In this document: positions 33,844 to 42,061 of the stretch, piece by piece
Position numbering within the stretch: position 1 is the stretch's first letter
Layout of the letters: each line of letters begins with the position of its first letter
Source: Acidobacteriota bacterium
GTDB taxonomy: Bacteria > Acidobacteriota > Terriglobia > Terriglobales > Acidobacteriaceae
DNA: 42,061 nt
Reading direction: 5' to 3'
Assembly: GCA_021793595.1 (NCBI GenBank)
Contig: JAJYSL010000013.1
Coordinates: 1 to 42,061 of the forward strand
The notes under the pieces: generated by a model
What the model was told of the DNA's origin: nothing
Seen by the model: the letters and a program-made list of their open reading frames with translations, nothing else
Databases searched by the model: none
Made by a program: the position numbers and the translations under genes

Positions 33844-36207
33844 TTACTCATATTCCTGCCGCAGAATCGCGTTTGCAATCGCTGCTTGACCCAGAGAAAT
33901 TCCGCCATCGTTTGCTGGAACCAGGGCGTGCAGGAAAACCTGAAACCCATTCTTATCTAAGTCTTTTACAGTGCGTTTTAGCAAATACATATTTTGGAAC
34001 ACGCCACCGCTGAGGCAAACCCGAGCCAATTGTTCCTGCTGGCGAATTCTTTGGCAGACTTCGACAATCGCGGCAACCACGGTGTTATGAAAGCGTGCGG
34101 AAATTGTACCGACCGTGGCGTCGTGAGCCAGGTCGCGCACAATCTCTCCGATCATCGGACGCATATCCAGTTGCAGGGGTTCAGCTTCTTCCACATGGAA
34201 GGAATAGCGGTCTTCCACTCCTGGCTGTGCCGCCGATTCCAACGCGATGGCTGCCTGCCCCTCAAACGTTACCTCGGCCACGCTTCCAACCAGGGCGGCC
34301 ACAGCATCGAATAGCCGGCCGCTCGAAGAAGTCTCGATGGAGTGGATGTGGCGGGCGATCATCGCGTCGACTATGGCGATTTGTTTTTCCGGCACGGAAT
34401 CCAGAAAGCGCAGTCCCTCCAGGAGGACTCCATTGCCAAACGTATCGCGCACATAGCTGAGCGCCATGCGCCAAGGCTGGCGTACCGCGGCATCGCCGCC
34501 GGGGAGAGGAAGGTAACGCAGGTGGGCCCGCCGCTCGAATCTTTCCAGATCCGCGACCAGAAATTCTCCACCCCAGATTTTTCCATCCGTGCCATATCCG
34601 GTGCCGTCGAACGCGACCCCGATGACTTTGCCTTGTAAATGATTTTCTGCCATGCAACTGGCGATGTGGGCGTGATGGTGCTGCACGCCAATTTTGCGCT
34701 CGAGCGGCAAAGAAAGCGCAAATTGGGTGCTGCGATAGTTCGGGTGCATGTCATAAGCGACAGCCTGCGGCTCGGCGCGGAACAGCTTCTTCAGATTGGC
34801 CAGCGTCTCCTGAAAAAAGCATAACGTCTCATAATTTTCCAGGTCGCCAATGTGCTGGCTCAAGATGGCGTAATGATCCTTCGTCAGACAGAATGTGTGT
34901 TTCAGCTCAGCCCCGCAAGCCAGCAGATCCTGCATTGGCGCGCCAAGATCGATCGCCTGTGGCACATAGCCGCGGGAGCGACGCAGCACGCGCTCGTGAC
35001 CTTCAAACGTGCGCACTACAGAGTCGTCCGCGCGCATATAGATGTCGCGATTGTGAAACAAAAACCAATCCGCCACCGGCTCCAGCCGCTGCCAGGCCTC
35101 TTCGTTGGAGATGACGATGGGTTCTTCGCTCAGGTTGCCGCTGGTCATCACGAGCGCGGCAAACTGCGATGGTTCCGTAGGCGAATCGCTAAAAAGCAGA
35201 TAGTGCAGCGGCGTATACGGCAGCATGACGCCGATGGAATCATTGCCGGGGGCAATCGAGCGGGAAAGGTTCGACTCCGGACGGCGCTCCAGAATTACGA
35301 TGGGCCGGCGAGGACTTTGTAAGGAGGTTCGGTCGGCCTCGGTCACGATGCAGAATTTCTCCACCTCGGCCAGGCCACGCGCCATGATGGCAAATGGCTT
35401 GTCGCTGCGGCGTTTGCGCTGGCGAAGTTGCCGCACCGCCGCATCGTTTTGCGCATCACAGACCAGCAGGAAGCCGCCCAACCCTTTCACCGCGACCAAG
35501 CGTCCCGCGCGCAACAAACCGCGAACCTGGTGCAGTATCGAGAGTGAAGGCTGTGGGTTTGAACGAAAGTCGCCGGCAGCCGGCAGGTGCGCATCGCGGT
35601 TATGCCTGCGACTTTCGACCAGCACCAGGCTTGGTCCGCAGACAGGACATGCATTGGGTTGAGCGTGAAATCGCCGATCCCCCGGGTCTTCGTATTCCGT
35701 CTGGCATGTCTGGCACATGCGAAACGACCCCATGGTGGTTGTCGGGCGATCGTAGGGAATATCCTGAGTGATCGTGTAGCGCGGCCCGCAGTTCGTGCAG
35801 TTGGTGAACGGATAGCCGTAACGGCGATTCGCAAGATCGCCGAAGTCATGCCGGCAATCGTCACAGGTGGCGACGTCCGGGGAAATGAAGACGAACTCGT
35901 TTTCCTCCTCGCGGCTGGGCTGGATGGAGAACTCGCTTGCATTTTGCAAGGAGACTTCTTCCAGGGCGATCTCCAGTATCTGGGCCAGCGGCGGCGGGCT
36001 GGTTCGCAGTGTATGGAGGAATTGCGCGATGGAGCCGTCGGGACCCTCGATTTCGACCGTAACTCCGGAGGAAGAATTCAAGATGAAGCCCGCCAAGTCC
36101 AGTGATCGGGCCAGGTTGTAGACGAACGGACGGAAGCCAACTCCTTGCACCACTCCTCGGATCGAGATGCGCTTGCGGATTCTCGGGAGAGAGCGGGTTG
36201 CGGCCAT
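33844..36207 (-). CDS. hypF: Carbamoyltransferase HypF
   Basis: Transfers carbamoyl from carbamoyl phosphate (via AMP) to the HypE C-terminal Cys, 787 residues. Domains in order: acylphosphatase (about 11-95, RGVVQGVGFRPFVYNL); four CxxC zinc pairs (115/118, 137/140, 165/168, 187/190); YrdC-like (about 225-400, with VAVKGLGGFLL); and Kae1-like with IGVQHHHAHIASCMAE and VAFDGTGYGTDG. The ATG at 36207 has AGGA nearby; an earlier in-frame codon at 36246 adds a non-conserved 13 residues. It is first in the hypF-C-D-E unit; no hypA or hypB is present. Confidence 0.95.
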   Translation of the reverse strand: MAATRSLPRIRKRISIRGVVQGVGFRPFVYNLARSLDLAGFILNSSSGVTVEIEGPDGSIAQFLHTLRTSPPPLAQILEIALEEVSLQNASEFSIQPSREEENEFVFISPDVATCDDCRHDFGDLANRRYGYPFTNCTNCGPRYTITQDIPYDRPTTTMGSFRMCQTCQTEYEDPGDRRFHAQPNACPVCGPSLVLVESRRHNRDAHLPAAGDFRSNPQPSLSILHQVRGLLRAGRLVAVKGLGGFLLVCDAQNDAAVRQLRQRKRRSDKPFAIMARGLAEVEKFCIVTEADRTSLQSPRRPIVILERRPESNLSRSIAPGNDSIGVMLPYTPLHYLLFSDSPTEPSQFAALVMTSGNLSEEPIVISNEEAWQRLEPVADWFLFHNRDIYMRADDSVVRTFEGHERVLRRSRGYVPQAIDLGAPMQDLLACGAELKHTFCLTKDHYAILSQHIGDLENYETLCFFQETLANLKKLFRAEPQAVAYDMHPNYRSTQFALSLPLERKIGVQHHHAHIASCMAENHLQGKVIGVAFDGTGYGTDGKIWGGEFLVADLERFERRAHLRYLPLPGGDAAVRQPWRMALSYVRDTFGNGVLLEGLRFLDSVPEKQIAIVDAMIARHIHSIETSSSGRLFDAVAALVGSVAEVTFEGQAAIALESAAQPGVEDRYSFHVEEAEPLQLDMRPMIGEIVRDLAHDATVGTISARFHNTVVAAIVEVCQRIRQQEQLARVCLSGGVFQNMYLLKRTVKDLDKNGFQVFLHALVPANDGGISLGQAAIANAILRQEYE

Positions 36208-36356
36208 GGACGGTCCTGGGTTGCGCGTCCGACAAGCGGGCGGCAAAGGTGAGCGGCTGTCTCTTAGGGTATACGACGATTGACGACTGGTTTTGCCGGC
36301 AGAAAGAAGCGCGGCCTGCGCACATCGGCCGACGGGCCAGCCGCATCTAAGTCCGG

Positions 36357-36707
36357 ATGAAATGGATCGTCATTGCAACACTCGGCTTGATCACGCTTTG
36401 CGGTTGTGCTTCCTCCAGTCCAAGTCCCGACCAGATTCGCCAGCAGACCGCTAAGGCGACGGCGGCCGCAGCGCGCGATACCAAGGCGGTAGCGCAGGGA
36501 ATTGTCGAGGGGCTCAAAACCAAGGGACCGATCAACATCAACCACGCAACCAAAGAGCAACTGGAGACGTTGCCAGGCATCGACGGCATCGCCGCAGACA
36601 GAATCATCGCGGGCAGGCCCTATCAGAATTCAGAAGAGCTTCCGCGCCGGCACATTATTTCGCGGGTCGAGTATCACAAGATAGCCACCAAGATCGAAGC
36701 GCGATGA
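36357..36707 (+). CDS. Small helix-hairpin-helix lipoprotein
   Basis: A 116-residue lipoprotein with lipobox LCGC (Cys17). The central Ala-rich helix (QTAKATAAAARDTKAVAQGI) precedes a helix-hairpin-helix (NINHATKEQLETLPGIDGIAADRII) of ComEA type, which binds DNA in competence proteins. A role in DNA uptake or envelope binding is plausible but not shown. No strong ribosome site is seen. The gene diverges from hypF by 149 bases; the gap contains nothing I can support beyond probable promoters. Confidence 0.75.
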   Translation: MKWIVIATLGLITLCGCASSSPSPDQIRQQTAKATAAAARDTKAVAQGIVEGLKTKGPININHATKEQLETLPGIDGIAADRIIAGRPYQNSEELPRRHIISRVEYHKIATKIEAR

Positions 36708-36811
36708 AGTCGGCGGTTGCGATCGACCCGGACCACTGCGACTGCAGCGCTGCGATTCCGCACACCCCCTGGCGTCGCAGTGCGCCTGCCTCGCGGCACT
36801 CCGGTGCGATG

Positions 36812-37666
36812 TCAGCTCGATGCAAGTTCTTTTGCGCGTTGCGCTGCGCGCATGACGGCTTTGATCAGGGTGACGCGCAAGCCGCCTTCTTCCAACTCCA
36901 GAATGCCGTCGATGGTGCAGCCTGCGGGCGTGGTAACCGCGTCTTTCAGTAGCGCTGGATGGCTGCCGGTTTCAAGCACCATGGTTGCCGCGCCCAGCGC
37001 CATTTGCGCGGCCAACAGCGTGGCGATGTCGCGAGGTAGGCCGACCTTAACCCCGCCTTCGGCCAGCGACTCCAGAATGATGTAGATGTACGCGGGTCCG
37101 CTGGCGGACAGCGCCGTGACCGCGTCCATATGTTTTTCATCGACGGTGACAGTGCGTCCAACGCTGGCGAACACCTGCTCCGCAACTGCCAGTTGCTCGT
37201 CTGTGACGAACTTGCCGCGGCACAGTGCCGTTGCTCCGCAACCCAGCAACGACGGCGTGTTGGGCATGGCGCGAATGACGGCCAGATCGATGCCTGCAGC
37301 CCTTTCAATCGCTCCGGTTTTGACCGATGCGGCAAACGAAATGATTGTCTTTTTGGCGGTCAGCGCAGGACGAATCTGCTCCAGAACTTCCGGGACCGTC
37401 TGCGGTTTGACGCCGAGTAGGATCAGGTCGCTGTTACGCGCAGCGGCGAGGTTGTCGGTGGAAACAGAGATTCCCCATTGTTCGGTGAGCATTTTCGCGC
37501 GCTCCGGATGTTGCACGGTGGCGCGGATATTCTCTGGACGGAACAAATTGTTCTTCAGAAATGCCTGCAGCAGTATGCCGCCCATTTTGCCTGCACCCAG
37601 CAACGCAACTTTCGTCTTGGAGGTGGCTGCGTGTTCTTGCTTGGATTTCCCTTTTTTCGTGGCCAT
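36812..37666 (-). CDS. proC: Pyrroline-5-carboxylate reductase
   Basis: Last enzyme of proline biosynthesis: reduces 1-pyrroline-5-carboxylate with NAD(P)H. 284 residues, with Rossmann motif LLGAGKMGG, the substrate-loop ALSASGPAYIY, and the C-terminal signature DAVTTPAGCTIDGILELEEGG. A Lys-rich 18-residue N-terminal tail is not conserved. The ATG at 37666 has AGGAAAC about 9 bases upstream, and the upstream DUF885 gene ends only 4 bases away, so the two share a transcript. Confidence 0.95.
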   Translation of the reverse strand: MATKKGKSKQEHAATSKTKVALLGAGKMGGILLQAFLKNNLFRPENIRATVQHPERAKMLTEQWGISVSTDNLAAARNSDLILLGVKPQTVPEVLEQIRPALTAKKTIISFAASVKTGAIERAAGIDLAVIRAMPNTPSLLGCGATALCRGKFVTDEQLAVAEQVFASVGRTVTVDEKHMDAVTALSASGPAYIYIILESLAEGGVKVGLPRDIATLLAAQMALGAATMVLETGSHPALLKDAVTTPAGCTIDGILELEEGGLRVTLIKAVMRAAQRAKELASS

Positions 37667-37670
37667 CAAC

Positions 37671-39569
37671 TTAGTTTCCTTCCGTCGTTCGACTAGAAAT
37701 CTTGTGCAGTTTTGCATGAGCCGCTGATTTTTGCTGCTGTTGAATCCAGGTCTCCACACGCTGCTGCAGAATATCGAGGGGCAAAGCTCCGGAGTCGAGT
37801 ACCTCATCGTGAAAGGCACGAAGATCGAAATTCTTTCCCAGCGCTTTCTGCGCCTCGGCGCGCAGCTCCAGAATCTTCAAGCGACCGACGTCGTAAGCCA
37901 GGGCCTGGCCCGGCCACGCGATGTAGCGATCGACCTCCTCCTGAATGGTAATGTCATCCATGGCGGTGTGGTCGTGGAAGTATTGCACCATCTGCTCGCG
38001 GGTCCAATGTTTGTAGTGAACGCCAGTGTCGACGACCAATCGAACAGCGCGCCACATTTGATTTTCCAGCATGCCGTACTCGCTGTACGGGTTCTGATAG
38101 AAGCCGACCTCCTTGCCCAGCTGCTCGCTATAGAAAGCCCAGCCTTCGACGAACGCTGTGTACATTTCGAAGCGGCGAAATTCGGGAATCCCAGTTTGTT
38201 CCTGCGCCAGCGAAATTTGCAGGTGGTGGCCAGGGACGCCCTCGTGATAGGCGATCGCCTCCACTTGGGTCATCAGTCGCTTGCCGGCGTCGGTCGTGTT
38301 GACGCGAATCTCTCCAGGGCGAGAGCCGTCGGGCGTGCCTGGTTGGTAGTCCGCTGGAACCTGGTCGGCAGCACCGAAGCTGGGCATGGCAACGACTTTG
38401 AGCGGCGCGTGCGGCAGCTTGGTCACCAGGTCGGGCAGCTTCGGCTCCATCTGGTCGACATAACGCTGGTATAGCCCAATTAACTGCGCGCCCGATTGTG
38501 CGTGTTCCTTGGGATTGTTGACCAGCGCGTCGTGAAAACTGCGCAGGTCCTTATATCCAAGATGGTGCACGACGGCCAGCAACTGCGGCTCGATTCGCGC
38601 CACATCCGCGACGCCCATCTGGTAGACCTGCTCGGGTGTCAGGTCGGTGGTGGTATATCTCTGGACGAGATACGCATAGCACGCGTCCCCGCCTTTCGTG
38701 GCCCAGATGCCAGCGTCCTTACGTGCGTTGGGAATATATTGCGCGGCGAGGTACCTGGCGAGGTGGCCAAACGCGGGTTGCACCTGGGTGCGGATGGCAG
38801 TGAGCAGCGCGGTGCGAATCTGGGCGCGATCTTGCGAGGAAATGCTGGATGGGAAGCGCTGCAGCGGACTGGCAAACGGAGAATCTTCCGGCTTGCCCGT
38901 CGCTAAAGCATTCACCTGTACCAGCACTTTCTGCATGATGAATTGGGGCTCGCTGCGACCGGCTTCTTCGCCCAGCATCAGATCTGTGCTGATCTGAAGA
39001 ATAGCGCCAGGCACTTTGTTCAAGCGCGCAATGTAATGGTCATAGTCGTCCGCGGAAGTGAAGGAGAGTATGCCGGCCAGCATGGGCAGGTCGACTTGAA
39101 TCCCTGAAAATTGCGTCACTGGAGCCTGCCATGGCTCGCAGGCTGACGATTCCTGCTGATCAACCAGGTCATGTACCAGCAAGCGCTTGCTCAGTCTTTC
39201 CTGGTCGCTCATCCCGGTGGTGTCGACGGAGCCGAGCCGCTCAATGAAGCGTTCGCCGCGCGCCAGCGATTCGTTGTAGGCCTGGTCAGAATCGTCGGAT
39301 AGCCGATCGTCGTAGCGCTTATCGCCGATCGTGGAAGCCATCTCTGGCGAGTGTTTCAGCGTCTCTTGCCAATAGTCGCGAAAGATCAGATTCAGCTGCG
39401 CTGTCCGGTCCTGCAATGTGTTCGTCTGGAATTGCGGCGCGGGAGCAAGATCTTTTGCCTTGAAGGATTGCGACCAAGCGGCGCAGGAAAACAGAACGCA
39501 CACGCCGAGCGTTACGCCGGATGGGAGAGATGACCTGCGAAAACTAAAATGATGCCGAGCAAATGACAT
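37671..39569 (-). CDS. DUF885 zinc-metallopeptidase-like protein
   Basis: A 632-residue exported protein of the DUF885 family. The HEGVPGHH motif (His442, Glu443, ..., His449) gives the HExxxHH-like zinc site, and FVEGWAFYSEQ (Glu475) the downstream Glu ligand, as in gluzincin-related DUF885 members. A signal-like segment (LGVCVLFSCAAWS) near residue 25 suggests export. The start codon is uncertain (39569 or 39587); neither has a strong ribosome site. Peptide substrates are unknown. It is 124 bases after the glycosidase-like gene and 4 bases before proC. Confidence 0.85.
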   Translation of the reverse strand: MSFARHHFSFRRSSLPSGVTLGVCVLFSCAAWSQSFKAKDLAPAPQFQTNTLQDRTAQLNLIFRDYWQETLKHSPEMASTIGDKRYDDRLSDDSDQAYNESLARGERFIERLGSVDTTGMSDQERLSKRLLVHDLVDQQESSACEPWQAPVTQFSGIQVDLPMLAGILSFTSADDYDHYIARLNKVPGAILQISTDLMLGEEAGRSEPQFIMQKVLVQVNALATGKPEDSPFASPLQRFPSSISSQDRAQIRTALLTAIRTQVQPAFGHLARYLAAQYIPNARKDAGIWATKGGDACYAYLVQRYTTTDLTPEQVYQMGVADVARIEPQLLAVVHHLGYKDLRSFHDALVNNPKEHAQSGAQLIGLYQRYVDQMEPKLPDLVTKLPHAPLKVVAMPSFGAADQVPADYQPGTPDGSRPGEIRVNTTDAGKRLMTQVEAIAYHEGVPGHHLQISLAQEQTGIPEFRRFEMYTAFVEGWAFYSEQLGKEVGFYQNPYSEYGMLENQMWRAVRLVVDTGVHYKHWTREQMVQYFHDHTAMDDITIQEEVDRYIAWPGQALAYDVGRLKILELRAEAQKALGKNFDLRAFHDEVLDSGALPLDILQQRVETWIQQQQKSAAHAKLHKISSRTTEGN

Positions 39570-39693
39570 TTGTGTTGCGAGGGGCATGGGATGAGTGTAA
39601 ATGCCAGCGAAGACGCTTGTAATCACGCTCGCCTCAGGTGGCGCCAGCAAGATGCGATCGAGTCGAAGCGAATCCGAGACGAGCCAGCTATGG

Positions 39694-41946
39694 CTAGCTC
39701 TTCATATGCAGCAGGATGACCGTCGCTTTTCCATGCTTCGGCACAGTGATGGTGAGCTGATTTCCATTACGCTGCGGTGCGACAGAGGTTTTCTCGCCCA
39801 AGTCCACGGAATCCACCTCAACCGATTGCACTGCATCCGCACTGGGTAGTCGGGCAATCACCTGCAGGTTGGAATCGAAACCGTCGGCATGATCCAACGC
39901 GCGCCAGGCGGAGACCATGGTGATCATGACGTCGCCATTTTTCAGCCGGAAGATGTTGCCATAGGTGTTTGCAGGCAGGTCAAGCGCGTGCGGATAAAAG
40001 ATCCACTTCTTCCCGGCGAACATGTTCACATACGGCTGGTACATGTTGTGGAGCTTCTCGTTGTACGCGATGGTTTCCGCTGGCAATGGCTTGCCGTCCC
40101 GGGTGTGATCGGAGACCAGCGAGTTGAAGGCCCCGTAACGCAAGCAGTGGAGATAGAGAATCTCCTGGTCGGCGGGGTTGCTGTCGAGAATCATCACATG
40201 GCGCGTCAGACCAAGATAGCTTTGCGTGGTAATCCATCCGGGGCTTACTTCATACGGTGCATTTTCCATCATCATGATGCCGTCGATGCCGCGCGTGCTG
40301 GCCACCGTGACCGGCTTATTCGCGGTGATGGTCATGCCGCGATCGTGCAACAACGGACCAATATATTGATCCAGCAAACGCCGGTACATGAACTCCGGAT
40401 AATAGGCTGGCTTGTTGTTGACCATGGTGATGCCATCGTCATGCGCGAAGTCGAACATATAGCTGCGGCCGAACACGTCCCAAAAAAAACCAGCGGCGTC
40501 CGGATAGGACTGCACCATCTGCTTCGCTTCCTCGACCATGTGCTGACCGAATCCAGTGCTCGGGTCGGAGTTCATCAGCCAGCAGGCGCGCTTGCTGGGA
40601 TATTCGCGCCCCCGCCATGCCGCAATCGTCTTGTCATCTTCACTCTTCGCAATACTTCTTGAAAAATTCTGTTGGGCGTACCAGTATTCCGATTCGGTGG
40701 TGTTGTAGTAGAGAAACGTGCCCACCCCGGCTTCCTTGCTCAACCGACAATGTTCCTCGATGGCTGCGCGGGTGAGGGTCGGACCGCCAGGATCGGAAAT
40801 ATCGGTCCAACTTTTTATTTCCGGCGGCGGAATCATTTCTCCATACAAGTGATAGGGACTGTGATACTCCTCCCAGCGCACACCCAGGGCATATCGTTTT
40901 GCATAGGCTTCGCGGACCTGCTGCTTGGTGAGCGAGGGATCCATCAAGTCATCGCCGCCTGTGTAGGCGCCATCCCATTTTTCAGAATTCGGATTGGGAT
41001 CGAAGTAGGCTTTGTACTTGGAGTAGAACCAGCCAAGCGAGGGACGCCAGCTCGCCGGTTGCGCAGAAATCAGCAGACTTGTTCGAAGGTCGCTGGAAGA
41101 GCGCAAACCCAGGTCCTCATTGCTCACCTGAAAATACGGTCGCTCACGGGCAGGATATTGCCGCGAATTCCAATAGAAGTCCGCCAGCGCGCTGGTGTTG
41201 GTCAGGAATCGAATTCGGACGGCAGGGACTTCCAGCGGAGATGCGATGGCGAGCGCGCGATCGGTTCGCTTGGAGTAGAAGACCATTAAGGGGACGGTCG
41301 TTCTCCATTCGCCTTCGCCAATGGCGCCGGAGGTGGATTGACCGTAGTCAATGGAGAAGGGTAGCCACGGCTTCACCCTAAATGGCGCATTGGAGATCGG
41401 CGCCCAGGCCTCCCCGCCGAGCGGTAACGGGACGTCGTAAATGACGCGCACGGTGCGATCCGGTCCGGAAGTCTTCTTGATGCGCACATCCCAGCGCACA
41501 TCCTTTGGTCCGACCACAAATGTCTCGTGAACAACGAACTCCGCGCCGGAATATTGCTTGTCGAACGAAAGAGTGTCGACATCGCCGTCTTTCGACTGCT
41601 TCAGGTGCGTGACCTTGCCGGGATCGGAGATGTCGCGGAAGACGCGGTCGCGCAATTCATCATAGAGTGTCAGTCCACCGATGCGCTTGCCGACGGTGAA
41701 TGTCAGACCGCGATTGCCATCGGTATCGGAGGTGGCGTCGGCCAGCGTCTGGTTGCAATAGTCCTCATGGCTGACCTGATCGACAAGGTGGTCGATCACG
41801 CCGGTCGATTTGTCGACCGATAGCTGGATGGAGTCATTCGCAGCCGTCCACTCGTTTTGAGAACCCCGAGCAGCAACTTGGCTCGCGCAAAGAGGCAAAG
41901 CGCTTGCGACAAGAAACGTTGCACAAGAAATCCGAAGGATTTTCAT
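39694..41946 (-). CDS. Secreted glycosidase-like protein of unassigned family
   Basis: A 750-residue exported protein with a signal peptide (ends near QVAARG). A large N-terminal supersandwich-like beta region (about 30-300) is followed by a TIM-barrel-like part (about 300-640) and a C-terminal beta domain (KKWIFYPHAL onward). AGFFWDVFGRSYMFDF (Asp490) is the likely catalytic-Asp strand end, as in GH31/36-type clans, but no family can be assigned by eye. The ATG at 41946 lacks a clear ribosome site; an earlier in-frame start (42045) adds 33 non-signal residues. Upstream, 41947-42061 holds TAACGATTCGA (42000-42010) and no other recognisable element. Confidence 0.75.
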   Translation of the reverse strand: MKILRISCATFLVASALPLCASQVAARGSQNEWTAANDSIQLSVDKSTGVIDHLVDQVSHEDYCNQTLADATSDTDGNRGLTFTVGKRIGGLTLYDELRDRVFRDISDPGKVTHLKQSKDGDVDTLSFDKQYSGAEFVVHETFVVGPKDVRWDVRIKKTSGPDRTVRVIYDVPLPLGGEAWAPISNAPFRVKPWLPFSIDYGQSTSGAIGEGEWRTTVPLMVFYSKRTDRALAIASPLEVPAVRIRFLTNTSALADFYWNSRQYPARERPYFQVSNEDLGLRSSSDLRTSLLISAQPASWRPSLGWFYSKYKAYFDPNPNSEKWDGAYTGGDDLMDPSLTKQQVREAYAKRYALGVRWEEYHSPYHLYGEMIPPPEIKSWTDISDPGGPTLTRAAIEEHCRLSKEAGVGTFLYYNTTESEYWYAQQNFSRSIAKSEDDKTIAAWRGREYPSKRACWLMNSDPSTGFGQHMVEEAKQMVQSYPDAAGFFWDVFGRSYMFDFAHDDGITMVNNKPAYYPEFMYRRLLDQYIGPLLHDRGMTITANKPVTVASTRGIDGIMMMENAPYEVSPGWITTQSYLGLTRHVMILDSNPADQEILYLHCLRYGAFNSLVSDHTRDGKPLPAETIAYNEKLHNMYQPYVNMFAGKKWIFYPHALDLPANTYGNIFRLKNGDVMITMVSAWRALDHADGFDSNLQVIARLPSADAVQSVEVDSVDLGEKTSVAPQRNGNQLTITVPKHGKATVILLHMKS

Positions 41947-42061
41947 GATTGCAACCAATGTAATTCGCAGCGAAAAGAAGGTCAATGTTATTGGAAATGT
42001 AACGATTCGATTACCGCTGGGACATTGTGAGAATCGTTGCTTCAAATGGCTGAGCCGGTCG

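Noticed and set aside
1..42061. tRNA, rRNA, CRISPR array, transposase or phage genes
   Set aside because: None could be recognised by reading both strands; no repeat-spacer pattern, IS inverted repeat or integrase-like frame was seen.

Overview
This window looks like a chromosome segment of an Acidobacteriota bacterium (class Terriglobia, e.g. Acidobacteriaceae or a relative). That rests on overall gene style: moderately high GC, large secreted DUF5107-TPR proteins, Tat-exported TIM-barrel sugar isomerases, DUF4832 and GH42-like secreted enzymes, and a HypFCDE set. It is an inference, because the window holds no rRNA or other phylogenetic marker.

Layout. (1) Positions 1-726, minus strand: the start of a branched-chain amino acid gene (acetolactate synthase small subunit, cut by the window edge). 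It is preceded by an apparent transcription attenuator: a promoter, an isoleucine-rich leader peptide and a terminator hairpin. (2) 776-4727: an M20 peptidase and an APC amino acid permease overlapping by ATGA, divergent from a DeoR-type regulator. A strong hairpin terminator separates this block from the next. (3) 4737-30344: a secreted carbohydrate-processing locus. A minus-strand pair (DUF4832 enzyme, DUF5107-TPR protein) diverges from a plus-strand run: Tat-exported GH42-like protein, GH105 unsaturated rhamnogalacturonyl hydrolase-like enzyme, KduI, a secreted cupin and a broken second DUF4832 gene. A lone minus-strand CBM9-like gene follows. A second plus-strand run then holds another DUF5107-TPR protein, a DUF4091-like lipoprotein, a small secreted protein, a second GH42-like protein, a transglutaminase-like protein and two TIM-barrel isomerase/epimerases. 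GH105 plus KduI point to unsaturated uronate products, i.e. pectin or rhamnogalacturonan-like substrates. No polysaccharide lyase, TonB receptor, KduD or KdgK/KdgA is in the window.

(4) 30367-36207, minus strand: hypF-hypC-hypD-hypE for building the NiFe(CN)2CO cofactor of [NiFe] hydrogenase, followed by a nickel/cobalt permease. No hydrogenase structural gene and no hypA/hypB are present, so those must lie elsewhere. hypD seems to start at a CTG codon that overlaps the hypC stop. (5) 36357-41946: a small helix-hairpin-helix lipoprotein (+), then on the minus strand proC, a DUF885 zinc-peptidase-like protein and a large secreted glycosidase-like protein.

The most notable points are the duplicated DUF5107/DUF4832/GH42-like secreted set with one DUF4832 copy destroyed by a deletion at a short repeat, the isoleucine attenuator, and the CTG start of hypD. 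I saw no tRNA, rRNA, CRISPR array, transposase or phage gene. Family names are recalled from motif and length recognition; no database search was run.
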